Assembly (NCBI GenBank): GCA_964251665.1
Contig: CAXUKO010000012.1
Coordinates: forward strand, 129,318-193,317
From: JBBQLG01 sp964251665
Lineage (GTDB): Bacteria > Bacteroidota > Bacteroidia > Cytophagales > Spirosomataceae
Reading direction: 5' to 3'
Length of the DNA: 64,000 nt
Shown here: piece after piece, positions 47,560 through 56,147 of the stretch
Position numbering within the stretch: the stretch's first letter is position 1
Layout: each line of letters opens with the position of its first letter
The notes under the pieces: model-generated
The model's input: the letters and a program-made list of their open reading frames with translations, nothing else
The model's database searches: none
What the model was told of the DNA's origin: nothing
Translations under genes and position numbers: made by a program

Positions 47560-48021
47560 ATGGGACAGAAGCTTACGTTTCGGTTAGCCGCAGCGACTGA
47601 TCTGATTGATATAATCAGTATGCTTTCCGACGACCCACTGGGTGCATTGCGGGAAAATGTGCAGCTACCTATTTCAGAAAAGTATCTGATTGCTTTCCGT
47701 GCCATCAGCAACGATCCTAATCAGGAACTGACTATTGCCGAGCTTGACGGGCAGACGGTAGGAACCTTTCAACTCTCATTTATTCAGTATATAACGCACC
47801 AGGGCGGGTTAAGGCCCCAAATTGAAGCCGTGCGGGTGCATGCAGCCCATCGTGGCAAAGGTGTCGGGGCCAGCATGTTCCGCTATGCCATTGAGCGGGC
47901 TAAAACGAGGGGTTGCCACGTTGTACAGTTAACAACAGACAAGGCTCGCCCCCGGGCCATACAATTCTACGAGACGCTCGGCTTCATTGCCACGCACGAA
48001 GGAATGAAACTCAGGTTGTAA
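47560..48021 (+). CDS. GNAT family acetyltransferase
   Basis: A 153-residue GNAT protein. The acetyl-CoA binding motif is VRVHAAHRGKGVGASMFRYAIERAKTRGC, followed by VQLTTDKARPRAIQFYETLGFIATHEGMKLRL; the N-terminus (LTFRLAAATDLIDIISMLSDDPLGALRE) is typical. It transfers an acetyl group to an amine of a small molecule or protein; the substrate is unknown. It follows the transglutaminase gene by 51 nt, so it may be in the same transcript. Confidence 0.9.
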   Translation: MGQKLTFRLAAATDLIDIISMLSDDPLGALRENVQLPISEKYLIAFRAISNDPNQELTIAELDGQTVGTFQLSFIQYITHQGGLRPQIEAVRVHAAHRGKGVGASMFRYAIERAKTRGCHVVQLTTDKARPRAIQFYETLGFIATHEGMKLRL

Positions 48022-48095
48022 TCAGGAAGCAGTCTATTGGTTCACGCCTTATATGCCCAAGCTGTCATACAGACCAACTATTTAGCCTGCGTATC

Positions 48096-48125
48096 TTGCC
48101 CCCTACCCCCGGTACTGTATCTTTG
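48096..48125 (+). promoter_or_regulatory. Bacteroidetes-type promoter for glmM
   Basis: TTG (48096-48098), 19 bp, then TATCTTTG (48118-48125), a full TAnnTTTG match. It lies about 35 bp before the GTG start and after the GNAT stop. Confidence 0.7.
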
Positions 48126-48159
48126 CGGTTTGTGAATGTAGTTTACCCAACCCAAAATC

Positions 48160-49569
48160 GTGGCATTAATCAAGTCTATTTCCGGGATTCGCGGAACCAT
48201 TGGCGGACGCAGCGGAGGGGGGCTGACTCCGTTGGATGTTGTTAAATTTACGGCCGCGTTTGGTTACTGGCTCCGGCAAAAGGCTGGCCAGACCGACGCG
48301 CCAACTGTGGTGATTGGTCGGGATGCGCGGCTATCGGGCGAGATGGTTTCAAGGCTGGTATCCGCCACCCTACAGGGCCTGGGCCTGAATGTGATTGACT
48401 TAGGTTTATCGACGACGCCAACGGTCGAGCTGGCCGTTACCGGCGAAGGTGCCGTGGGCGGTATTATCCTCACGGCCAGCCATAACCCAATTCAATGGAA
48501 TGCCCTTAAATTACTGAACAGTGCGGGCGAATTTATCTCTGCCCAGGACGGCGCTGAAGTCCTCGCCATTGCAGAGGCCGATTCGGTTGTTTTTGCCGAA
48601 GTACGGAAAATAGGGAAATACCGCACCGATACGACCTGGCTCAAGAAACACATCGACCACATTCTGGCGCTGCCTTTAGTAGATCGGGCTGCCATTGCCG
48701 GGCGTAATTTCCGCATTATCGTTGATGCGGTCAACTCAAGCGGTGGGCTGGCTGTGCCAATGCTGCTGGAAGCCCTCGGCGTTGAACAAATCACAAAACT
48801 GCACTGCGAACCCACGGGGCAGTTTGCGCACAACCCCGAGCCGCTGCCCGAAAACCTGCGCGACATTATTAAGGAGGCCGAAAAGGAAAACTTCGATCTG
48901 GGTATCGTCGTCGATCCCGATGTAGACCGGCTGGCGCTGATTTGCGAGGATGGAACGCCCTTTGGTGAAGAATATACACTGGTTGCCGTAGCCGACTATG
49001 TGCTCAAAAACAGCCCGGAATCCAATAAAAATACCGTCTCCAACTTATCATCAACGGTGGCCCTGCGCGACGTTACCCAGAAAGCGGGCGGTCAGCATTT
49101 TGCGTCAGCTGTGGGCGAAGTCAACGTGGTGACGATGATGAAGGAGAAACAGGCCCTGATTGGTGGCGAAGGAAACGGAGGGATCATCTACCCCGATTCG
49201 CACTACGGCCGCGACGCGCTGGTGGGTATTGCCTTGTTTTTGAGCCATCTGGCACGGTTTGGCAAATCAGCCTCCATGCTTCGCCGGCTGTACCCAAACT
49301 ATTATATCTCGAAAAACAAGATCGAGTTGACGCCGAATATCGACGTTGATCTGGTGCTGGAGCGGATCAAAACCCGCTACGCCCGCAATCCGATCAATAC
49401 CATCGACGGCGTGAAAATCGAGTTTGATAAGGAATGGGTACACCTTCGTAAGTCAAACACGGAGCCGATCATTCGGATTTATTCTGAATCGGATACGCTC
49501 TCAACGGCCGAATACCTGGCCCAGAAAATCATTTCTGACATTAAAGAAGTGCTGGCCGAACCACTCTGA
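48160..49569 (+). CDS. glmM: Phosphoglucosamine mutase (GlmM-type)
   Basis: A 469-residue phosphohexomutase. Features are SISGIRGTIGGRSGGGLTP, VIGRDARLSGEMV, the phosphoserine loop TASHNP (S107), a metal-binding DPDVDRLALI, sugar-specificity loop GGEGNGGIIYPDSHYGRD and a C-terminal phosphate site RKSNTEPIIRIYSES. It interconverts glucosamine-6- and -1-phosphate, the step after GlmS (also here at 21506). The start is GTG: an in-frame TAG at 48139 leaves no ATG upstream and the Bacteroidetes N-terminus begins VALIKSISGIRG. Phosphomannomutase activity cannot be ruled out. Confidence 0.93.
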   Translation: MALIKSISGIRGTIGGRSGGGLTPLDVVKFTAAFGYWLRQKAGQTDAPTVVIGRDARLSGEMVSRLVSATLQGLGLNVIDLGLSTTPTVELAVTGEGAVGGIILTASHNPIQWNALKLLNSAGEFISAQDGAEVLAIAEADSVVFAEVRKIGKYRTDTTWLKKHIDHILALPLVDRAAIAGRNFRIIVDAVNSSGGLAVPMLLEALGVEQITKLHCEPTGQFAHNPEPLPENLRDIIKEAEKENFDLGIVVDPDVDRLALICEDGTPFGEEYTLVAVADYVLKNSPESNKNTVSNLSSTVALRDVTQKAGGQHFASAVGEVNVVTMMKEKQALIGGEGNGGIIYPDSHYGRDALVGIALFLSHLARFGKSASMLRRLYPNYYISKNKIELTPNIDVDLVLERIKTRYARNPINTIDGVKIEFDKEWVHLRKSNTEPIIRIYSESDTLSTAEYLAQKIISDIKEVLAEPL

Positions 49570-49598
49570 ATACCTTTTCTTTTTACATGTCTTTTCAC

Positions 49599-49640
49599 AG
49601 CGATATCGTCTTTTACGGGATGATATCGCTTTTCATTTTT
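49599..49640 (+). terminator. Terminator after glmM
   Basis: AGCGATATC (49599-49607) pairs with GATATCGCT (49622-49630), followed by TTTCATTTTT. It lies directly before purK (start 49648). Confidence 0.75.
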
Positions 49641-49647
49641 AACCATA

Positions 49648-50790
49648 ATGCCAACGCCGTCAACCATCGGTATTCTGGGCGGGGGCCAGTTAGGGCTCAT
49701 GCTGATTCAGGCCGCCATCGACTGGAATCTCACCATCCACTGCCTCGACCCTGACCCCGAAGCGCCCTGCCGCGACCTATGCACCTGGTTTGAAACGGGC
49801 GCGCTGACCGACTACGACACGGTTTACCGGTTCGGGCAGGGTGTCGACATACTGACCATCGAAATCGAGAAAGTCAACGTAGAAGCCCTGGAAGCGCTGG
49901 AACGCGAAGGCAAGCGGGTCTTTCCCCAGCCGGCTGTTATCCGAACAATTCAGGATAAGCGATTGCAGAAACAGTTCTTTCGGGACAATAACCTGCCCAC
50001 GGCCGATTTTATTCTGACCGAAACGCGGGCCGATGTGCTGGCTCAGGAGGCCTTTTTACCCGCTTTCCATAAACTGGGTCGTGATGGCTACGATGGTCGG
50101 GGCGTGCAGCGTGTAACAACCGCGGCCGACGTACATAAGGCCTTCGACGCGCCGGGCGTGCTCGAAAAAGCTGTTGACTTCGCCAAAGAGCTGGCCGTAA
50201 TTGTCGCCCGGAATGAACGGGGTGAGGTACAGACCTTCCCGACCGTCGAGATGGTGTTTCACCCCGAGCATAACTTAGTGGAATACCTGTTTGCACCGGC
50301 CGCTATTTCGCCGGAAACTGATGCCAACGCCCAGACGATTGCCCGCAAAACCGCCGAAGCTTTTGGCATTGTAGGCTTGCTGGCGGTCGAGTTGTTTCTG
50401 ACGCCCGACGGTGCCGTTTTGATCAATGAGGTAGCACCACGGCCGCATAACAGCGGCCATCATACAATCCGGGCTAACACAACTTCTCAGTTTGAACAGC
50501 ACTGGCGGGCCATTTTGAACCTGCCCCTTGGCGACACCACGGCCTACCGGCCGGCGGCTATGGTGAACCTGCTCGGCGAGCCTGAACATACCGGACCGGC
50601 TTATTATGATGGGTTCGACAGACTGCTGGCCATCCCCGGCGTTTTCCCGTTTCTCTACGGCAAAGCCATCACTAAGCCATTCCGGAAGATGGGCCATGTA
50701 ACGGTGATGGACGAGGAGATGGAAGCCCTGCGGGATAAAGTAGCCGTGGTCCGTGACACAATTCGAGTGATTACCCGGTCGGGTGACTGA
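49648..50790 (+). CDS. purK: 5-(carboxyamino)imidazole ribonucleotide synthase
   Basis: PurK uses ATP and bicarbonate to make N5-CAIR from AIR in purine synthesis. The 380-residue protein starts with the PurK-typical TIGILGGGQLGLMLIQAA, has the ATP-grasp blocks LEREGKRVFPQPAVIRTIQDKRLQKQFF, FHKLGRDGYDGRGV, EKAVDFAKELAVIVARNERGE and the catalytic INEVAPRPHNSGHHTI. Length is normal. It follows glmM after a terminator and precedes recO by 26 nt, so purK-recO may be cotranscribed. PurE is not in the window. Confidence 0.95.
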   Translation: MPTPSTIGILGGGQLGLMLIQAAIDWNLTIHCLDPDPEAPCRDLCTWFETGALTDYDTVYRFGQGVDILTIEIEKVNVEALEALEREGKRVFPQPAVIRTIQDKRLQKQFFRDNNLPTADFILTETRADVLAQEAFLPAFHKLGRDGYDGRGVQRVTTAADVHKAFDAPGVLEKAVDFAKELAVIVARNERGEVQTFPTVEMVFHPEHNLVEYLFAPAAISPETDANAQTIARKTAEAFGIVGLLAVELFLTPDGAVLINEVAPRPHNSGHHTIRANTTSQFEQHWRAILNLPLGDTTAYRPAAMVNLLGEPEHTGPAYYDGFDRLLAIPGVFPFLYGKAITKPFRKMGHVTVMDEEMEALRDKVAVVRDTIRVITRSGD

Positions 50791-50816
50791 ATGGGCCGTT
50801 TTTTTGTTAGGTAAGT

Positions 50817-51509
50817 ATGCTGCATAAAACCCGGGGCATCGTCCTCAGTTACCTTCGTTACCGCGAAACGTCGATCATTGTCCGCGTTTACACCGAGGAG
50901 TTTGGCCTGCAAAGCTACCTCGTCAATGGGGTGCGGTCAGCCAAGAGTAAAACGAACCGGATCGCTTTGTTTCAACCGCTGACGCTGCTGGATATGGTTG
51001 TGTATTACAAACCCGACCGCGATCTGCACCGGCTTTCGGAAGTAAAAACGAACCATCCGTTTCAGAGTCTGCCCTTCGACATGGCGAAGTCAAGTATCGC
51101 ACTGTTCATCAGCGAATTGATGACGAAGTCGTTGAAAGAAGAAGCCAGCAACCTGCAGTTATTTCGCTTTCTGGAAGACTCTATTCTCTTTCTGGAGGAA
51201 GCACCGGGTAATTTCGAAAACTTCCATATCGCTTTTCTGCTCAAACTGTCTCTCTACCTCGGTTTCGGCCCGGAAAGTGACCGGGAGTTTGATGAGCAGC
51301 TCCGCGAGAATTCCTACCCTTTTTTGCCCGATCAGGAATCCATCGATGCACTGAATATCTTTTTACGCCGTCCCTACGGGGCGCCGGTCCGGCTATCGCG
51401 AGCCAATCGCAACGAATTGCTGGACGCTCTGGTAGCCTATTATGGCATTCATATCGACTCCCTCGGCGAAGTAAAATCACTGACCGTCCTTCGCGAGGTG
51501 CTGGGGTAG
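50817..51509 (+). CDS. recO: DNA repair protein RecO
   Basis: A 230-residue RecO, which anneals single-stranded DNA and helps load RecA in the RecFOR pathway. The N-terminal OB-fold starts MLHKTRGIVLSYLRYRETSIIVRVYTEEFGLQSYLVNGVRSAKSKT, followed by the helical RecO_C region (ELMTKSLKEEASNLQLFRFLEDSILFLEE, NFHIAFLLKLSLYLGFGP). No zinc-finger cysteines are seen, as in many Bacteroidetes members. It ends at a bidirectional hairpin facing the protease gene. Confidence 0.92.
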   Translation: MLHKTRGIVLSYLRYRETSIIVRVYTEEFGLQSYLVNGVRSAKSKTNRIALFQPLTLLDMVVYYKPDRDLHRLSEVKTNHPFQSLPFDMAKSSIALFISELMTKSLKEEASNLQLFRFLEDSILFLEEAPGNFENFHIAFLLKLSLYLGFGPESDREFDEQLRENSYPFLPDQESIDALNIFLRRPYGAPVRLSRANRNELLDALVAYYGIHIDSLGEVKSLTVLREVLG

Positions 51510-51534
51510 AGCCAGTACATAATTCGGCAGATAC

Positions 51535-51569
51535 AACAAACGCCAGCTCCGACGGGGCTGGCGTTTGTT
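51535..51569. terminator. Terminator between recO and protease gene
   Basis: A perfect 13-bp stem (AACAAACGCCAGC with GCTGGCGTTTGTT) at 51535-51569. T-rich ends on both strands suit termination in both directions between these convergent genes. Confidence 0.85.
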
Positions 51570-51587
51570 TCGGCAAGACAAGTTACA

Positions 51588-54416
51588 CTACTTTGCTTTC
51601 AGCAACCGAATCACCCGCGTTTGCGTTGGGGTGGTAGCCCGCAACAACAGCACCCCTGCGGGTTGAGCATTCAGCGGGAAGCGTACCCGCTGGGCGGAAC
51701 CAGCCCGCTCAATGTGCTGCTGACCCAGCGTTCGGCCTTGTGTATCTGTAAGCAATAGGTTCAACGGGCCACCTCCAGCACCGCTGACCTCTACCTCAAC
51801 TACATCACCAACCGGGTTGCCTAATGGTATTACCTGTAGAGACACAGCCGGTTCAGCAGCAATCCGGGCCTGACTGCCGTGCGCTATACAGGCCTGCCGG
51901 AAGTTCCAAGTAAAGTACGGCGCGTAGGTGGCCTGATCAGCAATAGTAAGCGTACTTACGTTCTGGTCAAAGGGAAAGCTGTAGCTCTGGCCAAGCACGC
52001 CTTTATCTGTTACCCCATTGATGAACAGCAGCGGCAGGGCGGGCGTAAACGTCTCATCGCTATACCCGACCACAAACTCTACGCTACTCAGCACCGCGTT
52101 GGTATAATTACAGACAAAGTTGGTAACCGTCAGCGTGGCCGGTCCGGTCGGTATCGGCGGGTTAGGCGGGTTTGTCGGGTTCGCTACCGTTGCGCAGGCT
52201 TGCCGGAAGTTCCAAACGAAATAGGTAGAACGGGAAGCATTATCGGCAATTGTCAGGTTATTCACGTTCTGATCGAAGGGAAACGTATAGGTCTGGCCCA
52301 GTTGCCCGGTGATGGTTACGCCATTGATGAACAGATCGGGCAGGGCGGGTGTAAAGGTGCCGTTGCCGTAACCGACCACGAAGTTGACACTCGATAAAGC
52401 CCCGGCCGTGGAGAAACAGGTGAAAGAGGTAATGGTCAGCGCAGCTGGACTTGCTGGTGGGTTAGGTGGCGGAGGTGGAGTGGAACCTGTTGCACAGGCG
52501 GCCTTATAATCCCACACAAAGTAGGTGCTGCGGGTAGCCTGATCCTGAATGGGCAATGGCCCGGTGTTGGCATCGAAGGGATAGGTATAGGTCTGGCCCA
52601 GTTGCCCCGTAATGGTTACGCCATTGATGAACAGGTCGGGCAGGGCGGGCGCAAAGGTCTGATCACTATATCCCACCACAAAATTCACGCTGCTTAATGC
52701 GGAATTGGTGGTGTTGCAGGTAAAACTGGTAATGGTCAGCGTGGCCGGACTGGTTGGAATGGGTGGAGCCGCTACGTTGAATGTTCTGGTAAACTGAATG
52801 GGGTAACTCTGCCCTGCTGAAACCCCAAAGGTAATGCTCAGATTACTGCCAGCGGTCAGGGCGGTCAGCGCAGCGATGTTACCGGTTCCCGTTGTCGGCG
52901 ACACAATGCCCGCACCACTGGTAACCGTCCAGGAAGTAACGGCACTGCTACCGGAATTGAGCGAGTAGCTGCCTGTCGTAGTCAGCGTCGCAGGTCCGAC
53001 AATCGTGCTTTTGATGCTGTTAGCCGTAATTGCCCCTGTAGAGGTGGGGTCAAGCCAGTCGCTCAACCGGGTTGATGTGGTTCCTCCTCCGGTCCACGAT
53101 GTAAACAAGCGGCCATATTGGTCCGGCGAAGTCGGATTATTGCAATACGACCCGCCACCGTGCAACTGCCCCACAATTCGGCGGTTATTATCAAACAGGG
53201 GCGACCCCGATGAGCCGCCCTCTGTCACGCCCAAAATAGTTGGTGATCCAGCCCAGGTGACTTGTAGGTGTGTGGTTCCGGCGTTAATGATATAATCCGG
53301 CCCGGGTGTTACGTTTACCAGCGTCGTGGCATTCGGGCTAAAGGATATCTTTTTAACATCGGCGCTCGGATGGTGAATCCCGAACGGTGAACCGGGCAGA
53401 TTACCGCTGCGATCCCAACCTAAATAGGTAGTATTCTCGGAGGGAGGTACCTGCTGGGTTAATTCCAGCAGGGTAAAGTCGGAGTTAGCGTAGGCTGACC
53501 GGAAATTGGCACCGGTTAGGGTCAGGTATACGTTATCAGGCGCAGTAGCACAGGTTGGGCTTTCCCAGTGGAAACGTACCTGCGTATTGGCTGCCGCAGC
53601 CAGTTCGGAAGGCGATTGCACGCCATCTTCCGTGAAATCGTAACAATGAAAAGCCGTCAGCAAGTAAGACCGGAAATCCTGCTGCGTTGAGTTAACCATT
53701 GCCCCCGTACAGGCGTAGGTATACGGGCTGTAATTCGTCAGCAGCAGGTTCACCCCATCGGCTTCGTTCTGATAAGCAGGATAGCAACTCGTATTCAGTT
53801 CACAGCTGCCGGATGTACCAAATCCAAAACGGGGAGCAAAGCGGTAATACTGAATGAGTTTGGCTACGTGGACCCGGCTTTGCCCGATTGACTGTACCGG
53901 CTCCTGCACTTCGACAATAGCGGAAGGCCCTTCCACCAGATCGGACCAGAAATTCCGGCCGTTTTGCTGCGCCGTTATGGGACCAATCAGTAGAGTCCGG
54001 TCGGCATTATAAATAAATAGACGGGCACCCGCTGCCAGTTGCAGGGCATCAAAGACGATGGCTACCCCGAGGGCATTGGGAACGTCGAGTTGATAAGTGG
54101 ACACCTGATAGCCGTTCTTAACGGACCTGGCAGCGGCCCGCAGCAGATCAATTCCGGTCGGCACATCGACCCCCAATCGGGCAGGTAACCCCTGTTTGGC
54201 CCGCTGCACATCGTCGGCTACCAGGGGGCTGGTGTCAACCGATTGCAGTGTTGATTTAGGGAGAGTCGCATCGGGCCCAAAGGCACCGTACTGACTCATG
54301 GCTGCGGCTGGTAACCGTCGGGTGTAAACCTGCGCCTGTAGGGGTGCAGCCAGTATAAGCAATAGCAAACCTGCCAACCAGCCGGCTGATAGCCTGGTAT
54401 AAATTTTCATAAACAT
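51588..54416 (-). CDS. Trypsin-like serine protease with type IX sorting domain
   Basis: A 942-residue secreted protein (or from the ATG at 54410, MKIYTRLSAGWLAGLLLLIL). The protease domain resembles lysyl-endopeptidase-like S1 proteases: His in LLTAFHCYDF, Asp in ANSDFTLLEL and the nucleophile Ser in TEGGSSGSPLFDNNRRIVGQ, with LHGGGSYC after it. A beta-sandwich region follows, then three tandem copies of a roughly 95-residue module (ALSSVNFVVGY, LPDLFINGVTITGQLGQTY, STYFVW). The end (QVIPLGNPVGDVVEVEV and VIRLLKAK) is a type A type IX sorting domain, so it should be exported by the gliding-linked secretion system and held at or released from the surface. Confidence 0.88.
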   Translation of the reverse strand: MFMKIYTRLSAGWLAGLLLLILAAPLQAQVYTRRLPAAAMSQYGAFGPDATLPKSTLQSVDTSPLVADDVQRAKQGLPARLGVDVPTGIDLLRAAARSVKNGYQVSTYQLDVPNALGVAIVFDALQLAAGARLFIYNADRTLLIGPITAQQNGRNFWSDLVEGPSAIVEVQEPVQSIGQSRVHVAKLIQYYRFAPRFGFGTSGSCELNTSCYPAYQNEADGVNLLLTNYSPYTYACTGAMVNSTQQDFRSYLLTAFHCYDFTEDGVQSPSELAAAANTQVRFHWESPTCATAPDNVYLTLTGANFRSAYANSDFTLLELTQQVPPSENTTYLGWDRSGNLPGSPFGIHHPSADVKKISFSPNATTLVNVTPGPDYIINAGTTHLQVTWAGSPTILGVTEGGSSGSPLFDNNRRIVGQLHGGGSYCNNPTSPDQYGRLFTSWTGGGTTSTRLSDWLDPTSTGAITANSIKSTIVGPATLTTTGSYSLNSGSSAVTSWTVTSGAGIVSPTTGTGNIAALTALTAGSNLSITFGVSAGQSYPIQFTRTFNVAAPPIPTSPATLTITSFTCNTTNSALSSVNFVVGYSDQTFAPALPDLFINGVTITGQLGQTYTYPFDANTGPLPIQDQATRSTYFVWDYKAACATGSTPPPPPNPPASPAALTITSFTCFSTAGALSSVNFVVGYGNGTFTPALPDLFINGVTITGQLGQTYTFPFDQNVNNLTIADNASRSTYFVWNFRQACATVANPTNPPNPPIPTGPATLTVTNFVCNYTNAVLSSVEFVVGYSDETFTPALPLLFINGVTDKGVLGQSYSFPFDQNVSTLTIADQATYAPYFTWNFRQACIAHGSQARIAAEPAVSLQVIPLGNPVGDVVEVEVSGAGGGPLNLLLTDTQGRTLGQQHIERAGSAQRVRFPLNAQPAGVLLLRATTPTQTRVIRLLKAK
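51880..52765 (-). repeat. Three tandem ~300-bp coding repeats
   Basis: Three in-frame copies within the protease gene, starting near 51880, 52190 and 52490, with spacings of about 306 and 298 bp. A shared core such as GCCATTGATGAACAG is nearly identical in all. The two upstream copies are most alike, indicating fairly recent duplication. Confidence 0.85.
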
Positions 54417-54503
54417 AGGATTGAGGGTTAGGAAACTGTTGTAAGAAACTGAAGATTTCCGTCAACCTTAAATAAACCAAGCAAATAGCAGCCGTTTAGT
54501 ACG

Positions 54504-54572
54504 CAAAAAAGCCTCTGCCAACCGGCAAACCTCACCCGGTCAGGAGGAAGGTTGCTGATCAACAGAGACTTA
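54504..54572 (-). terminator. Terminator after lptB
   Basis: GCCTCTG (54511-54517) pairs with CAGAGACT (54563-54570) with one mismatch around an inner GGTTGG/AACC pairing; leftward it ends in TTTTTTGCG. Confidence 0.6.
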
Positions 54573-54589
54573 TCGAGCTCAGTGTTGTG

Positions 54590-55321
54590 CTAAATTTTTC
54601 GCTTCAATTCAAAATTCTGTCCCAGATACAAACGGCGAACCTGTTCATCGTTGGCGAGGTCTTCAGCGGAGCCCTGTTTCAGGATCTTACCCTCGAAAAG
54701 CAGGTACGCCCGGTCGGTGATCGAGAGCGTTTCGTTCACGTTATGGTCGGTGATCAGGATGCCGATGTTCCGGTGCTTCAGTCTGGCCACGATGCTCTGA
54801 ATATCTTCCACAGCAATTGGGTCAACACCAGCGAATGGCTCGTCCAGCAGGATAAATTTTGGATCGACAGCCAGACAACGGGCAATCTCCGTCCGTCGGC
54901 GCTCACCACCCGAGAGCACTTTACCCAGGTTTTTCCGAACGTGGGTCAAACTGAACTCTTCCATCAGCGACTCCACTTTTTCTTTTTGCTGTTTGCGGGG
55001 CAGATCGGTCATTTCCAATACAGCCAGCACGTTCTCCTCCACCGTCAGATCACGGAAAATGGAGGCTTCCTGCGCCAGGTACCCCAGCCCCAGCCGGGCC
55101 CGTTTGTACATCGGCAGATCGGTGATGTCTTTATCATCAACAAATACCTTACCGCTGTTAGGCTTCACCAGACCAACAGCCATGTAAAACGACGTCGTTT
55201 TACCGGCTCCATTCGGTCCCAGCAACCCCACAATTTCGCCCTGCGCTACCTGATACGACACATTATCGTTCACCAGCCGCGAGCCGTATTTCTTAATTAA
55301 ATGTTCGGTTCTAAGAATCAT
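54590..55321 (-). CDS. lptB: LPS export ABC transporter ATPase LptB
   Basis: LptB powers the LptFG complex that extracts LPS from the inner membrane. The 243-residue protein has Walker A GPNGAGKT in IVGLLGPNGAGKTTSFYM, a Q-loop region LGLGYLAQEASIFRDLTVEENV, the LptB-type signature LSGGERRRTEIARCL, Walker B FILLDEPFAGVDP and ITDHNVNETLSITDRAYLLFEG. The LptB-specific SIFRDLTVEEN is clear. Its start overlaps the stop of the Rpn-type gene by 11 nt. LptF/G/C are not in the window. Confidence 0.95.
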   Translation of the reverse strand: MILRTEHLIKKYGSRLVNDNVSYQVAQGEIVGLLGPNGAGKTTSFYMAVGLVKPNSGKVFVDDKDITDLPMYKRARLGLGYLAQEASIFRDLTVEENVLAVLEMTDLPRKQQKEKVESLMEEFSLTHVRKNLGKVLSGGERRRTEIARCLAVDPKFILLDEPFAGVDPIAVEDIQSIVARLKHRNIGILITDHNVNETLSITDRAYLLFEGKILKQGSAEDLANDEQVRRLYLGQNFELKRKI

Positions 55322-56138
55322 TACGGGTTATGTCTGCCTGAATATCCAGTACGAACGGCAGGGGCACATTCAATACCTGCGCAATCTGTTCGGGAGTACC
55401 CATTTTAGCCTTCAACAACGCCTGAATGTCTTCACGCCGGGCTTCGTACTTCCCTTCCTGCTGTCCTTTTTCTTTACCCTGTAAAAACCGGATGTCTGTT
55501 TCTAAATCGTAGGTTAGTGGCATCTTTTCGATTTGTTTAATCGTCAAATCCTGTAAATCGCGTAGCTTTGCCAGCATTTCCAACTGACGCAAAAACTTTT
55601 CCAGGTCTAATATACCCGGTACTAAACTGCGTAATGTCAACAATATTCTATTAACGACGGTTTCGGGTGCGTCGTTTCCCAGATCGGCTAATATGGCTAA
55701 CAAAACCTCTTCCGGTTTAGTAGTTGCCAAGAATTCGGTGTAAGGTGTCTCTACAACATTGCGTACATGAAAACGAAATGTCAGGTCCTCCTGGTCGAGT
55801 CGGTTAACCATACGGGCAGGTTTACTGCCAATGTAAAAGACAAATTGTCGAACCGGAATTTTGTATTTACGTAATAGCAGTGCTGAATACTCCAGCATAC
55901 GATAAATCATATCCGGTTCATCCGCAGTTTGAAACTCAAGCTGTAGCACGTACTGATTCTGCCCGGTTGCCGTAGCTACTATCTTCAGAAAATCAGGCCG
56001 ACGTTCCACTGTTCGCTAAATGTCGTCGGGGACTTCAATTAACTGTTCAGGGTCAGGCAACCCCAGAACCTTCTGGGCAAGGGGTAAAATAATCTCCTCA
56101 ATATTTTCCTTGAATATTCGGTCGTACTCCTGACTCAT
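55311..56138 (-). pseudogene. Rpn-type PD-(D/E)XK protein with in-frame amber stop
   Basis: From the ATG at 56138 the frame reads MSQEYDRIFKENIEEIILPL and continues to EVPDDI, hits TAG at 56016-56018, then goes on in the same frame: RTVERRPDFLKIV, YVLQLEFQTADEPDMIYRMLEY, to 55311. The intact product (about 275 residues) fits the Rpn/PD-(D/E)XK transposase-like nuclease group; homologues usually have Gln at the stop, so a single C-to-T change (CAG to TAG) is likely. The downstream 232 codons remain fully open, which suggests either a recent lesion, restart at the GTG at 56009, or suppression. It is sandwiched between recJ (9 nt) and lptB (11-nt overlap). Confidence 0.8.
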
Positions 56139-56147
56139 TAGGGTGGG

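Noticed and set aside
51880..52765. Regularly spaced repeats considered as a CRISPR-like array
   Set aside because: Units are about 300 bp, in frame and within a coding region, so they are protein repeats.
54587..55300. 237-codon plus-strand frame
   Set aside because: Antisense to lptB; no recognisable protein.
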